From: JBDXHU01 sp039989475
GTDB taxonomy: Bacteria; Pseudomonadota; Gammaproteobacteria; Pseudomonadales; Halieaceae
Reading direction: 5' to 3'
NCBI GenBank assembly: GCA_039989475.1
Contig: JBDXHU010000009.1
Location: 682,001-746,000, forward strand
Length of the DNA: 64,000 bases
In this document: positions 8,488-16,397 of the stretch, in pieces
Layout: every line of letters starts with the position of its first letter
How positions within the stretch are numbered: the first letter of the stretch is position 1
The notes under the pieces: model-generated
Database searches by the model: none
What the model saw: the letters and a program-made list of their open reading frames with translations, nothing else
Told to the model about the DNA's origin: nothing
Made by a program: the position numbers and the translations under genes

Positions 8488-10782
8488 TTAAGCAAGCCAA
8501 GAATTAAGTAGGTTCAGGGATGCTATAGCGCGTGCGTAGCGTAGCCTCCAGGCCGTATCTTTGTTTACCGTTCCACAACTATCTTCAGAAAGCCATACAA
8601 GATCATCTAGACAATCCAATACTCCTTTAAGCGATCTTGCCCGCAGAGGCTCCTCGATATTCTCGAAAGGCTGAGAGTAAAATTTTCCATCCATGACTAG
8701 TGCTGGCCAATTCTCTACTACTTCTACAAGGTACTTAGAGTCCAAAAATCGGCCAAACATTCCGTCCTGAATAAGAGATGTGGCTTTCTCCGTATCGGCT
8801 CCTTCGTCCCGCAACGCATTTGATCTTATTTGTGCGACACAAGTTTCGGTGAGCGAATCTAAAGGTACTTGGGCTACTTGTGGTAGCGAATCTTCAAGGT
8901 AAGCCTTCAGATCCAGCAGGCATGATTCCGCCTGATCTGCGATACCGTTTACGTCAGATACACTGTCAGGGAAATATCGATCGCGTAGTTGACGGCTTAC
9001 TACTGACAGCGGCCAGTTCTTGATTGTTTCCGAGGCAAGAGCGAGAAAGTGATGAGCCATTTCAACTATTAGGCAATCAGTTGGAGTTTCCAAACTATCC
9101 TCAAAGAAATTGTGCCTAGGAGAATACCGAAAGCGAAGAACCGGGCCGCTCGGCTCGACGACAAAGGGTTTTCCTTCAATAGGGCCTGAGACAGAAAAAG
9201 CTTCAACAGTTATCTTAGGATTACCTGGCAGCTCTGGATACTCATACACTCGCGACAGCCTTGTGTCCTTTACTTCGGACAACTCCTTACTTAGATTTTT
9301 TCCCGACCCAGATTGCTGACTTTCGGGAGTCTTTGTTTTTTCCCCCACGATCGGAAACTTTCCACGTGCCTCGTCTGCGCCTGCCGAACCACCCCTTTTC
9401 GCTCTCTCCGCTCGCTGCACGAGGTCGAATAGCTTTTCATCAGATTGGAATTCGTACTCGCCCGCATAGAACTTTTCCTTGTACTCTATAACTAATCCTG
9501 AATTAAGCCCCCCACCTTGTTCATTACCTGGAACTAGACTTTTTAGACCTGCATCCCCTTTTCGGTAGGCGGAATACAGGCGAGCCAACGGGCTATCGTT
9601 AGGAGGAAGGCTCATTCTCTTCGCTATTTGAGGCTGCAGTGGGGAATTACCACGCACTACACTCACAACGTGCTTCCATTCCGGATCGAGCTTGTCAAAA
9701 GCATCTTTTTGATGTGAAACACGCACGAAATCTATCTCTAGCTCGCCGACGATTCTTCCTCCCCAATGTGTGGCGTCACGGGGGTATTCGAATAGGTCTT
9801 CTCCATCTGAGTCGATAAAAGTGAAGAAGCTCTTGTTTGAGGTTTCGATAACTCTACCGTTTCTAATCAGATCTATACCGTAGTCATTCTTGTCGAAGTA
9901 TCGCTGTACCCCAATCCAACCCCTAACCGTGCGATTCCTTTCGGTAAGATCTTGATCGGAGCCGCATGCAGAACAAACGTCCTCGTGGTCAGACAGCCAA
10001 ACCCAGCACGTATTGCAGTATTTCCGCGAAGAAAATTCGCCTTCTATCGGAAGAATTGCACTTACGTTTCCAAAGTCCTTTGTCTTTACAGACCGGTTTG
10101 CGCCCCAAGTACAATGCTTCCAGGCTTGAATCCTAGCACCGTCATATAAGATCGATATTCCCAACTCCTGCATTACCCTGCCGTATATTCTTCCCAGCCT
10201 TATCTTAGTCTTACTCTTGCCCATCCCGCGGGTTAGTGGACCAATTCGATCTGCTTCTAGGCTCTCAATCTTGATGACCGTCCCATGTGTAGGTTCGTTC
10301 AGCTCATTTTCGCTCTTTGGGCGCGACAGGACCGGTGCATGAAAAGTCTTTTCGCGCTCAAGCGTGTCAAAATCGATAACAATTCCCGTCCAATTGGGCG
10401 AGTCTGAGGTCGTAGTCCATACTTCAGTTTTTCTACCAAGGCGAGCTGTAGAGATATTGAACCCCATGCCAAAAAGACCCATTTTTTCTAGCGGGTCATT
10501 TCCCGAGTAACCTGCCTTTACGGCACTCTCCATTTGCTCAAGCGTCATGCCTCGACCGTTATCAACAACTTCGATTACTCCTTCACCTGAGCGGAGCTCT
10601 GGCTCGCTGGGCAAGTAAACATTTATTACTGGCCTAGCTCCCAAAGCGCCATCTCGCTGCTGGTCAATAAATGCGTCAATAGAGTTATCAATGAGTTCAG
10701 CAAGACATTGCCAAGGCGCAAAGTCAATTTGCCCAAGCATTCTCAGAACTCGTGGTGATGGAGTGATATCTACGGTTGCCAT
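8488..10782 (-). CDS. MORC/MutL-like GHKL ATPase of a restriction operon
   Basis: A 764-residue GHKL (gyrase-Hsp90-histidine kinase-MutL) ATPase. The N box is LAELIDNSIDAF (about 28-39), the G1 box VVDNGRGM (about 72-79) and the G2 box GLFGMGFNIS (about 102-111), followed by an S5-like transducer region. A four-Cys zinc ribbon (C-x2-C-x10-C-x2-C, residues about 256-273) is inserted after it; the C-terminal half has no family I recognise. Iyer, Abhiman and Aravind described MORC-like GHKL ATPases in prokaryotic restriction-modification operons with helicases, nucleases, methylases and Vsr-type proteins, and this gene fits that description. ATP-driven dimer closure around DNA would let it act as a clamp or switch for the helicase-nuclease. 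AAGGAGG lies six to seven bases before the ATG. It is first in its operon; the 240-base upstream gap should hold the promoter. Confidence 0.85.
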   Translation of the reverse strand: MATVDITPSPRVLRMLGQIDFAPWQCLAELIDNSIDAFIDQQRDGALGARPVINVYLPSEPELRSGEGVIEVVDNGRGMTLEQMESAVKAGYSGNDPLEKMGLFGMGFNISTARLGRKTEVWTTTSDSPNWTGIVIDFDTLEREKTFHAPVLSRPKSENELNEPTHGTVIKIESLEADRIGPLTRGMGKSKTKIRLGRIYGRVMQELGISILYDGARIQAWKHCTWGANRSVKTKDFGNVSAILPIEGEFSSRKYCNTCWVWLSDHEDVCSACGSDQDLTERNRTVRGWIGVQRYFDKNDYGIDLIRNGRVIETSNKSFFTFIDSDGEDLFEYPRDATHWGGRIVGELEIDFVRVSHQKDAFDKLDPEWKHVVSVVRGNSPLQPQIAKRMSLPPNDSPLARLYSAYRKGDAGLKSLVPGNEQGGGLNSGLVIEYKEKFYAGEYEFQSDEKLFDLVQRAERAKRGGSAGADEARGKFPIVGEKTKTPESQQSGSGKNLSKELSEVKDTRLSRVYEYPELPGNPKITVEAFSVSGPIEGKPFVVEPSGPVLRFRYSPRHNFFEDSLETPTDCLIVEMAHHFLALASETIKNWPLSVVSRQLRDRYFPDSVSDVNGIADQAESCLLDLKAYLEDSLPQVAQVPLDSLTETCVAQIRSNALRDEGADTEKATSLIQDGMFGRFLDSKYLVEVVENWPALVMDGKFYSQPFENIEEPLRARSLKGVLDCLDDLVWLSEDSCGTVNKDTAWRLRYARAIASLNLLNSWLA

Positions 10783-10990
10783 CTAGGCCTCCTTCTTAAC
10801 TGTCAGCATGAACAATGATCATTTGCTTCCCTTTTAGTCAGCTGGGATTCGGCAGGCCGGATATCAAATAGAGCACAGTAGTAATCATACTAGTGCACAT
10901 CTGACGAGACACAACCACACCCCCACCAACAGCGCCACCAAACTAGACAACAATTGATCTGGACTAACGTGCCCTGTATTCGTATCCGCG

Positions 10991-11017
10991 AACAATCGTG
11001 GACAGACCACGTTTCTC
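10991..11017 (+). repeat. 27-bp repeat, right copy
   Basis: The right copy of the repeat at 44-70, in the same orientation, with four visible mismatches. This copy contains a perfect small palindrome (CGTGG, five bases, CCACG). It lies in the gap between the restriction operon and the next gene, just outside the AT-rich island. Confidence 0.5.
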
Positions 11018-11021
11018 TTAC

Positions 11022-11249
11022 CTACTTTTTTGCCTTGACGGGGCGGCCAGCATTTTCCATAAAGTCAGCAAACTTTGCCCAGGACATACGCTGCTTGTTT
11101 ACAGAATTACCCTTGGGTAGCCACTCAATATTACCTTTGCTGATAAGCAATGTGCCCAGCTTTCCAGTGTCGTTGCGGACAATCACTTCGAAATCCTTGT
11201 GCTTGACTGGCACCGATGCGTTTATTTTTACTTTTACTTCATTCGCCAT
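11022..11249 (-). CDS. Small basic conserved-looking protein, function unknown
   Basis: A 75-residue protein starting MANEVKVKINASVPVKHKD and ending in a Lys-rich tail (GRPVKAKK). The start is fixed by GAAAGGAA upstream of the ATG at 11247-11249; the frame stays open further upstream but that part looks non-coding. It has the composition of a small soluble cytoplasmic protein, with alternating Val/Lys strands, a 'KLGTLLISKGNIEWLPKG' block and a C-terminal helix (SWAKFADFMENAG). I have a vague memory of similar short proteins in many proteobacteria but cannot name a family. It stands alone, just outside the right-hand 27-bp repeat, so it may mark the start of host sequence. Confidence 0.7.
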   Translation of the reverse strand: MANEVKVKINASVPVKHKDFEVIVRNDTGKLGTLLISKGNIEWLPKGNSVNKQRMSWAKFADFMENAGRPVKAKK

Positions 11250-11425
11250 AACAATTTTCCTTTCTTGAAGGGCTTTGGAATGAATCCAAGATAACAAAGC
11301 GCTAATTGCTGCTAAATGGCTATAGCCGCCAAAAGCATGACTCTGAGCGACTTGTATTGAATGCATACCAGGGTTCGATGAAAGCCCCTCATTAGACCAG
11401 TGACTGCATGCCCTGGTGCGCATTC

Positions 11426-11803
11426 CTACTCCGCATACTCCCACCTGTCCTCATAGGCGTTGTACTCGGGATTGGCATCCGGGTCGGCATACTCCCACTC
11501 ATCCTCATAGCTGTTGTACTTGAGCTGGGAGTCGGGCTCGGTCAACTCCCAACGGTCCTGCTGGCTGTTGTACTTATTGGTGGCATTGGGCCGGGCCAAT
11601 TTCCAGTTGTTCTCCATGGCGTTGTAGCGGGGCCTGGCGCCTGGCTGGGCATAGCTCCAGTCCTTGGCCTGCGGGTTGTATTGCAAGGTGGAGTTGGGCT
11701 TCACCGTCTCCCACTGCTTGCTGTAGGGGTTGTATTTCTGCTCACCGATAGCGGCGGTCGTTGCGGTCACGAAAACCAGCGTGGCTAAACAATGCTTGAT
11801 CAT
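11426..11803 (-). CDS. Secreted protein of 18-residue aromatic tandem repeats
   Basis: 125 residues: a signal peptide (MIKHCLATLVFVTATTAAIG) followed almost entirely by about six tandem units of 18 residues with the consensus YN-x5-W-x2-x2-P-(D/N)-x4, for example YNPQAKDWSYAQPGARPR and YNSYEDEWEYADPDANPE. The units become more acidic towards the C terminus and the last is truncated after EYAE. The start at 11803 is preferred because GGAGAG precedes it and the signal peptide then begins properly. Repeats with invariant Tyr, Asn, Trp and Pro suggest a regular extended or beta-type structure outside the inner membrane. It is divergent from the WYL regulator at 11932, with which it shares a 128-base control region. 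No family recognised. Confidence 0.8.
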   Translation of the reverse strand: MIKHCLATLVFVTATTAAIGEQKYNPYSKQWETVKPNSTLQYNPQAKDWSYAQPGARPRYNAMENNWKLARPNATNKYNSQQDRWELTEPDSQLKYNSYEDEWEYADPDANPEYNAYEDRWEYAE

Positions 11804-11858
11804 GGTGTCTCTCCGGGTTGTGCTTGTGGCGTTGTCGTGCATAATAGTCGCTGATAGT

Positions 11859-11910
11859 TACATGTATACATTGGCTACATATACACGTCGCCTTTTCAAG
11901 CACATATACC
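11859..11910. promoter_or_regulatory. Repeated ACAT(G)TATAC motifs in divergent control region
   Basis: Three similar AT-rich motifs lie between the repeat-protein gene and the WYL regulator: TACATGTATACA (11859-11870), TACATATACAC (11876-11886) and CACATATACC (11901-11910). The first contains the palindrome TACATGTA. Spacing and position suit an operator for autoregulation by the adjacent WYL protein, but this is inference. Confidence 0.4.
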
Positions 11911-11931
11911 TGCCAGCCGATGGAGCTACCC

Positions 11932-12816
11932 ATGGTCAAACGCCACACTGCCAGCAACAAAACCTGGCCCTTCCGCTGGGATCTGCTGCTGCGCTATCGC
12001 TACATCGAGATCATCGCCCTGTGGGAGGGCCGCCTGACCACACGCCACCTGTGCGAAACCTTTGGTATCGGCCGGCAACAGGCCTCCAAGGACATCAATA
12101 ACTACTTGCGGGAAGTGGGTCCCGCCAATCTGGACTACGACAAGCATTTGAAGGGGTATAAGCCCGCGCCCTCTTTCGCCCCCGTGGTCACGCATGGTGT
12201 CGCCGACGAGTACCTGCACCTGATGGCGCGCAATAACGAACTGACCAATATGTTCGAAAGCCTGGAGCTGCAGGCCGCCAACATTGAGGTGCTGACGGTG
12301 CCGCTAAGGGATATCAGCCCTGAAGTGCTGCGACCCATGGTGCAGGCGGCACGCCAGCAGCGCCGACTGGAGGTCGATTATGTGTCCATCCAAAACCCGG
12401 ACCGTGATGGGCGTGTGATAGTGCCCCATACCATTATTCATACAGGCCTGCGTTGGCATGTACGGGCCTGGTGTGAGAAGAATCAGGACTACCGGGATTT
12501 TGTCTTGAGCCGGTTCCGCGGTGAAGCCGACATCATGGACGCCTCAGAACACGGTGTGAAAGACGACCACCGCTGGAATGAGCCGGTAAACATACGTGTG
12601 GTGCCCGACTCGCGCCTGGCGCCGGAACAACGCGATGTCGTGGCCCAGGACTACGGCATGACCGATGGGGCACTGGAAATCGAGACTCGCGCTGCGCTGG
12701 TGCAGTACGCATTGCAGGCCTTACGCATCGACACCTCAGTGGTGCAGATCAAGCCGGAGGCGCAGCAGATCATGGTGGAAAACCTGGCGGCGCTGGAGCC
12801 TTACTTGTTTCATTAG
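11932..12816 (+). CDS. WYL-domain transcriptional regulator (CapW/BrxR-like)
   Basis: About 294 residues in the order winged helix-turn-helix, WYL and WCX. The N-terminal segment RYIEIIALWEGRLTTRHLCE, then FGIGRQQASKDINNYL, is a DNA-binding helix-turn-helix. The WYL core is at about 125-205, with VPHTIIHTGLRWHVRAWCE and YRDFVLSRF. A C-terminal strand-rich domain follows. This layout and the 'GIGRQQASKDI' helix match regulators such as BrxR and CapW that repress BREX or CBASS defence genes and sense a nucleic-acid ligand through WYL. GGAG lies eight bases before the ATG at 11932; an ATG four codons upstream is the alternative. Its neighbours are a restriction island on one side and a methyltransferase-nuclease fusion on the other, so it probably controls a defence gene. 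The exact target is inferred only. Confidence 0.88.
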   Translation: MVKRHTASNKTWPFRWDLLLRYRYIEIIALWEGRLTTRHLCETFGIGRQQASKDINNYLREVGPANLDYDKHLKGYKPAPSFAPVVTHGVADEYLHLMARNNELTNMFESLELQAANIEVLTVPLRDISPEVLRPMVQAARQQRRLEVDYVSIQNPDRDGRVIVPHTIIHTGLRWHVRAWCEKNQDYRDFVLSRFRGEADIMDASEHGVKDDHRWNEPVNIRVVPDSRLAPEQRDVVAQDYGMTDGALEIETRAALVQYALQALRIDTSVVQIKPEAQQIMVENLAALEPYLFH

Positions 12817-12839
12817 GTTTAGCTCAAACCAGAACCAAT

Positions 12840-14522
12840 TTAGGGGCCCCACTCCGCCAGGCCCTGGTTCGCCCGCAACCTTTGCCGCTGCAGCAGCAAT
12901 GCATCAAACACCCGCTGAAGATCTCGGTCTCCGGCTTCTAAAAAGGGCAGAGCCGCCTCGGCTTCGACGAAGAATCGCTCATTCATGTCGCCCGCAACAT
13001 ACGCTTCGTCCCACCAATTCAATATCCTGGGCTTGGCATTCTTCACTAACTCAGCCGAGGGCAGCTTGTCTGACTTCCTTGAATTTGCGTTCAGTGATGT
13101 GGGCATCAAGTTCCACAAGTCGTTATTAAACCATCGACTCCAGGGGAAGCAGTGATCTACCGCATACTGTTTCCTGGCCAGATTGGTATTGGTCCACACA
13201 CATCGCAAAGAATGGTCGCCACCATGCAATTGCTCAGCTATACGCCGAACTTCGCTGGTATCGTGTCTACCCTCATCCCATTCCAGAGCTTGATAGTAAA
13301 CATCTGTGTTATAGCGCACTTCCCAGCTCGCCATTAAATTTACCCATTCATTGACAATGGCAGGCTCCAGCCAGCAAGTGTACTGCCCCAGTGTCTGCCA
13401 GATCCGGGAGGGAACGCGCACAGTACCAAAGCGCGAGAGAAATTCCTTATCGAGTTGGACAGGCTTGGTCGAGCTGCGGACGCTCATGTAATCGCAGTGA
13501 AATACTTGCCGGTCTGTACCCGGGAAAGTCGTGAAATGCCCGGGGTTTTCCTTGATGTTGTAGCAAGCAGCCCGAATCGCCCCGGTGACATGGCGCGCCT
13601 GGTCTCCAGTAAATCTGGCGCCAATACGCAGATCAAAACTCGAAATGTCCTCCAATGCATAAAAATCATCGGTAGCGAAGAGCAAGCCAGCATAGGCCCT
13701 TTTTTGCTGACGAATCTCGTTCTTTATCAATAGAGGGATATATAGCTTTAGCCAGTACAGCCCCAAAATACCGAGCGGAATATCTACGTAATCGTCAGTC
13801 CTGTTGAGCACCATGCCCGGCGCACCTTCCGCCACTCTTAGCAGTACGCGCAATAGGCCGAGCTTGTAGCTCGATGACTTGTTGTCATTGACGATAATGT
13901 GACGCAACAAGGGCAAACTACCCGTGCCATCATCCGGCAGCTGAAAGCACAGGGTCTCCCAGCTCACCTGATCACGCCCTAGCTCGTCCTTCCTGTTGCC
14001 CCGCTTTACAAAGCTCAATGCGCGCTGCTTGGCTTGCTGCAACAGCTCCTCAGGTGGCACCAGGTACTGCTCGCGCCTTGCCAGCTCTGCCTGGTCAGCG
14101 TCCTGCTTAATAGTGATGACCAGCAGGCCATTGGGAGCCAGCAGTTCGCTGACGATGCGCATGGCGCGTTGCCGCTGCTTTTCTGGTAAATGCATCCAGA
14201 CGGCATTGATCAGTATCAGGTTGAAGCGCTGGTCTAGCTCCCGTAGCCTGCTAAGCGCGGGCAGTGTGTCATCAATCCAGCTTACCTCGGGGCGCGATTG
14301 CTCCTGCGCAAGCTCACGCAGTTCCTGGCAGGGCTCGACTGCCACCACGTCCCAGCCCATACCCGCAAGCCAATTGGCATCACGCCCGCTACCAGCGCCG
14401 ATATCGCAGGCAAGGCCAAGTTGCTCCGGAAGGAAGTCACGCCACAGCGCATGCACATGCTCGGGATCTACGTTGTTGTAGTCCCCCATCAGGCGCTCGG
14501 CATGTTGCTTGTAGTAGTTCAT
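12840..14522 (-). CDS. SAM-dependent methyltransferase fused to HNH nuclease
   Basis: A 560-residue fusion. Residues 1-165 form a class I methyltransferase: motif I ACDIGAGSGRDANWLA (about 38-53), then VVAVEP, a FNLILINAVWMHLP post-I block, and LLAPNGLLVITIK. A central region of about 270 residues has no recognised fold but contains conserved-looking 'KLGLLRVLLRVAEGAPG' and 'GLYWLKLYIPLL' helices. The C-terminal part holds an HNH motif, VDHCFPW at about 455 and then NDLWNLMP and NANSRKSDKLP, the usual D-H...N...N-x-x-K spacing. The start is the ATG at 14520-14522. It converges with the WYL regulator, 23 bases apart. A nuclease and methylase in one chain suggests either a stand-alone restriction-modification enzyme or another single-gene defence effector. 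The methyltransferase half resembles small-molecule or protein methylases more than DNA methylases: there is no DPPY or PCQ motif. Confidence 0.85.
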   Translation of the reverse strand: MNYYKQHAERLMGDYNNVDPEHVHALWRDFLPEQLGLACDIGAGSGRDANWLAGMGWDVVAVEPCQELRELAQEQSRPEVSWIDDTLPALSRLRELDQRFNLILINAVWMHLPEKQRQRAMRIVSELLAPNGLLVITIKQDADQAELARREQYLVPPEELLQQAKQRALSFVKRGNRKDELGRDQVSWETLCFQLPDDGTGSLPLLRHIIVNDNKSSSYKLGLLRVLLRVAEGAPGMVLNRTDDYVDIPLGILGLYWLKLYIPLLIKNEIRQQKRAYAGLLFATDDFYALEDISSFDLRIGARFTGDQARHVTGAIRAACYNIKENPGHFTTFPGTDRQVFHCDYMSVRSSTKPVQLDKEFLSRFGTVRVPSRIWQTLGQYTCWLEPAIVNEWVNLMASWEVRYNTDVYYQALEWDEGRHDTSEVRRIAEQLHGGDHSLRCVWTNTNLARKQYAVDHCFPWSRWFNNDLWNLMPTSLNANSRKSDKLPSAELVKNAKPRILNWWDEAYVAGDMNERFFVEAEAALPFLEAGDRDLQRVFDALLLQRQRLRANQGLAEWGP

Positions 14523-14717
14523 GACGCCATTAAATCAGACATCCATCGACCCACAAACCATTAAGTATTTGCTTGTTGTGGGCTGTGGATAGGTAGATTG
14601 GCTTGCGCGACCCGTCGCTTTTTGGGGAACGAGGATTGCTTCACATGGAAAAGGGGCGACCAACAGTATCCGACACGGGTAGATGGTATAGAACCTCTGC
14701 GCAAGCAAGCTATTACG

Positions 14718-15455
14718 CTAGAGCACATCCATAAGGTTGTTGATACTTTTAACCAAAGCTTCATAGCCAACGGATACGCTTTCCACTGTAGAATCGTAGC
14801 GGTCTTTTGCGGAGATCGAGATAACATCAATTGTTTCAGATGTTGTAGTTCTAACTTCTAAGGCATTCTGCTTCGAAACTTCTACTGCCTCCACGAAATC
14901 TGAACAATTGGTATCGGTATAGAAATCCACAGGTACGGCATATCTGTTACCGATATCTCTGATCTCTCTAAATATTAGGCAAGTGTCATATGCGGCGGCG
15001 CTCGCCGCTCCAATGCTTACAACATCTCCGACAATCGGAACAAAGCCTGCGGCTTCGCCAGCACCAGCTTTCACAACCTTCCACGTCGATTTCGTTCTAC
15101 TCCTATCGGCTAGCGAAGCAACTTCCTTTTTGGCGTTGCGATGTCGCAATAGAGCAGCTTTTTCTTTTCGTTCGTAGCTAGCCATCCTCTTCTCGGATTG
15201 TTGATTTCTCTGACTGAGTTCCGATATTTTCTTTTCACGCCTCTTAAGCTCGACATTGGCTGCATCAACTGTCGCACTCAAATTTTGAGCTACCAATGAA
15301 ATACCCACATTCCTGGCTAACGAGTTCAGGTGAGATTGAACCCCAGGATTTACCTGCGCAACTGCAAGAATCAGGATCAAGAAAACCACTACTAGCGCCG
15401 CGAGGTAGCGACTTATTTTGCGAAGAATAGTAAGTGGTAGCAGTAAGTACGCCAT
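14718..15455 (-). CDS. Membrane-anchored coiled-coil protein, function unknown
   Basis: About 245 residues from the ATG at 15453-15455; a TTG nine codons upstream is the other option. An N-terminal membrane segment (YLAALVVVFLILILAVAQV, about 15-34) is followed by a charged coiled coil (about 60-115, with KRREKKISELSQRNQQSEKR), a Gly/Ala-rich possible membrane or hairpin stretch (AGEAAGFVPIVGDVVSIGAA) and a soluble C-terminal region. The topology is one anchor plus a re-entrant hydrophobic segment. It lies immediately after the membrane protein at 15484-15939 in the same direction, so they are probably one operon. No family recognised. AT content is higher than in the core genes to the right. 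Confidence 0.7.
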   Translation of the reverse strand: MAYLLLPLTILRKISRYLAALVVVFLILILAVAQVNPGVQSHLNSLARNVGISLVAQNLSATVDAANVELKRREKKISELSQRNQQSEKRMASYERKEKAALLRHRNAKKEVASLADRSRTKSTWKVVKAGAGEAAGFVPIVGDVVSIGAASAAAYDTCLIFREIRDIGNRYAVPVDFYTDTNCSDFVEAVEVSKQNALEVRTTTSETIDVISISAKDRYDSTVESVSVGYEALVKSINNLMDVL

Positions 15456-15483
15456 AATTTTACGCCCTGGGCCGCTTATCAAT

Positions 15484-15939
15484 CTATGAGGAAATTTCCA
15501 TCAGGTACTCAGCAACCTCTTCAGTGCTGAGTTTCAGAAACACGAAGCACGTAAAACTGAAGACAAAGTAGCTGAACGTAAGGGAAATAATCACGCTCAA
15601 AGCAGTACCTATCAAAAAGGCAAAGGCTGTAAGTACCCCAAATGAACCAGCAATTAGTGCTACACCGCCCATAGTGCCGAGGAATGTGCCGCTGACATAC
15701 GCTACCAGGAGACCCAATGCAGCGCCAAAACAAGCAATCCACTTGCGAAGCTTGTTATCAGACTTCCGAATAACCCTAAAAACCAGTATGGGGGCGAAGA
15801 AAAACGCTGCCAAAGACTTGAGCGGATAGCTAGCGATGCTTCTTAGAGCCACTCGAAGATTGCTACCCTCTTTCGTCGCCTGATCAGATAAGGAACTCAG
15901 TACTGACTGAAATATTGCTGCTGTTGTTGCGAGCGCCAT
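15484..15939 (-). CDS. Small multi-pass membrane protein, function unknown
   Basis: 151 residues with about four hydrophobic segments (SLAAFFFAPILVFRV, WIACFGAALGLLVAYVSGTF, GGVALIAGSFGVLTAFAFLI and VIISLTFSYFVFSFTCFVFL), a soluble N-terminal helix and an acidic tail. GAGGAG lies about eight bases before the ATG, a strong ribosome site. It is the first gene of a two-gene unit with the coiled-coil anchor protein downstream (gap of under 30 bases). Nothing in the sequence identifies a transporter or enzyme motif. The pair could be an envelope module or an accessory membrane component near the defence genes; function is unknown. Confidence 0.75.
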   Translation of the reverse strand: MALATTAAIFQSVLSSLSDQATKEGSNLRVALRSIASYPLKSLAAFFFAPILVFRVIRKSDNKLRKWIACFGAALGLLVAYVSGTFLGTMGGVALIAGSFGVLTAFAFLIGTALSVIISLTFSYFVFSFTCFVFLKLSTEEVAEYLMEISS

Positions 15940-16397
15940 GATTCTTACTCCTCATTGCTAATAATTCCAAATAGAATATGCAAGGAGTCTGCGCTCAAAC
16001 ATGGCCGGGGCCGCCGGCAACATGGCCAAGGCCGCCAGCAACATTGTCAAACAAGCCCCAAGGGAGTCTTGAGTTTCTACCTAAACGAGGTAGCACTTAA
16101 TCACAACATTGTACTGGACGAACTTAACGCTGCATTGAGCGCGGGGACAGTTCACTTATCTCCATGAGCCCATCGAGATTAGTGAACTGTTCCCGGGTTA
16201 CCCCATTAACAGGTCGCCTTTTCAGGCACATGAATTTGGGTGTACTTGATAAAGGTTAGATAGCGCCCTACTATGCGCCCACATCCAGAGAGGCGAGAGC
16301 CCACCAACCTGCGAACTGACGCAAGGTGGTTTTATGATGCGGCCTCCGGGCAATCCATCAGGTTCTCTCTTTCTTCCACAAACAGGAGAGACGAGAA
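15940..16397. other. Long intergenic region with hairpin element
   Basis: 458 bases without a convincing gene. It contains a tiny frame (16001-16072) encoding 23 residues (MAGAAGNMAKAASNIVKQAP...), preceded by AAGGAG 13 bases upstream, which may be a remnant of a small protein; the hairpin repeat at 16143-16194; and the leader of the next gene. No other structure was recognised. Confidence 0.5.
16143..16194. repeat. 52-bp palindromic dispersed element, copy 1
   Basis: An inverted repeat with arms GGGGACAGTTCACTTATCTC (16143-16162) and its near complement (16175-16194), 18 of 20 pairs, around a 12-base loop. A second copy with the same loop length is at 20810-20861. The layout resembles REP-type or miniature inverted elements mobilised by Y1 (RAYT) transposases, none of which is encoded in the window. 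Confidence 0.75.

Noticed and set aside
14598..14861. 87-codon plus-strand frame
   Set aside because: Overlaps the 3' end of the coiled-coil protein gene antisense and has no ribosome site or motif.
16001..16072. 23-codon frame MAGAAGNMAKAASNIVKQAP...
   Set aside because: Has a purine-rich upstream site but the spacing is too long and the frame is too short to call; noted in the intergenic entry only.
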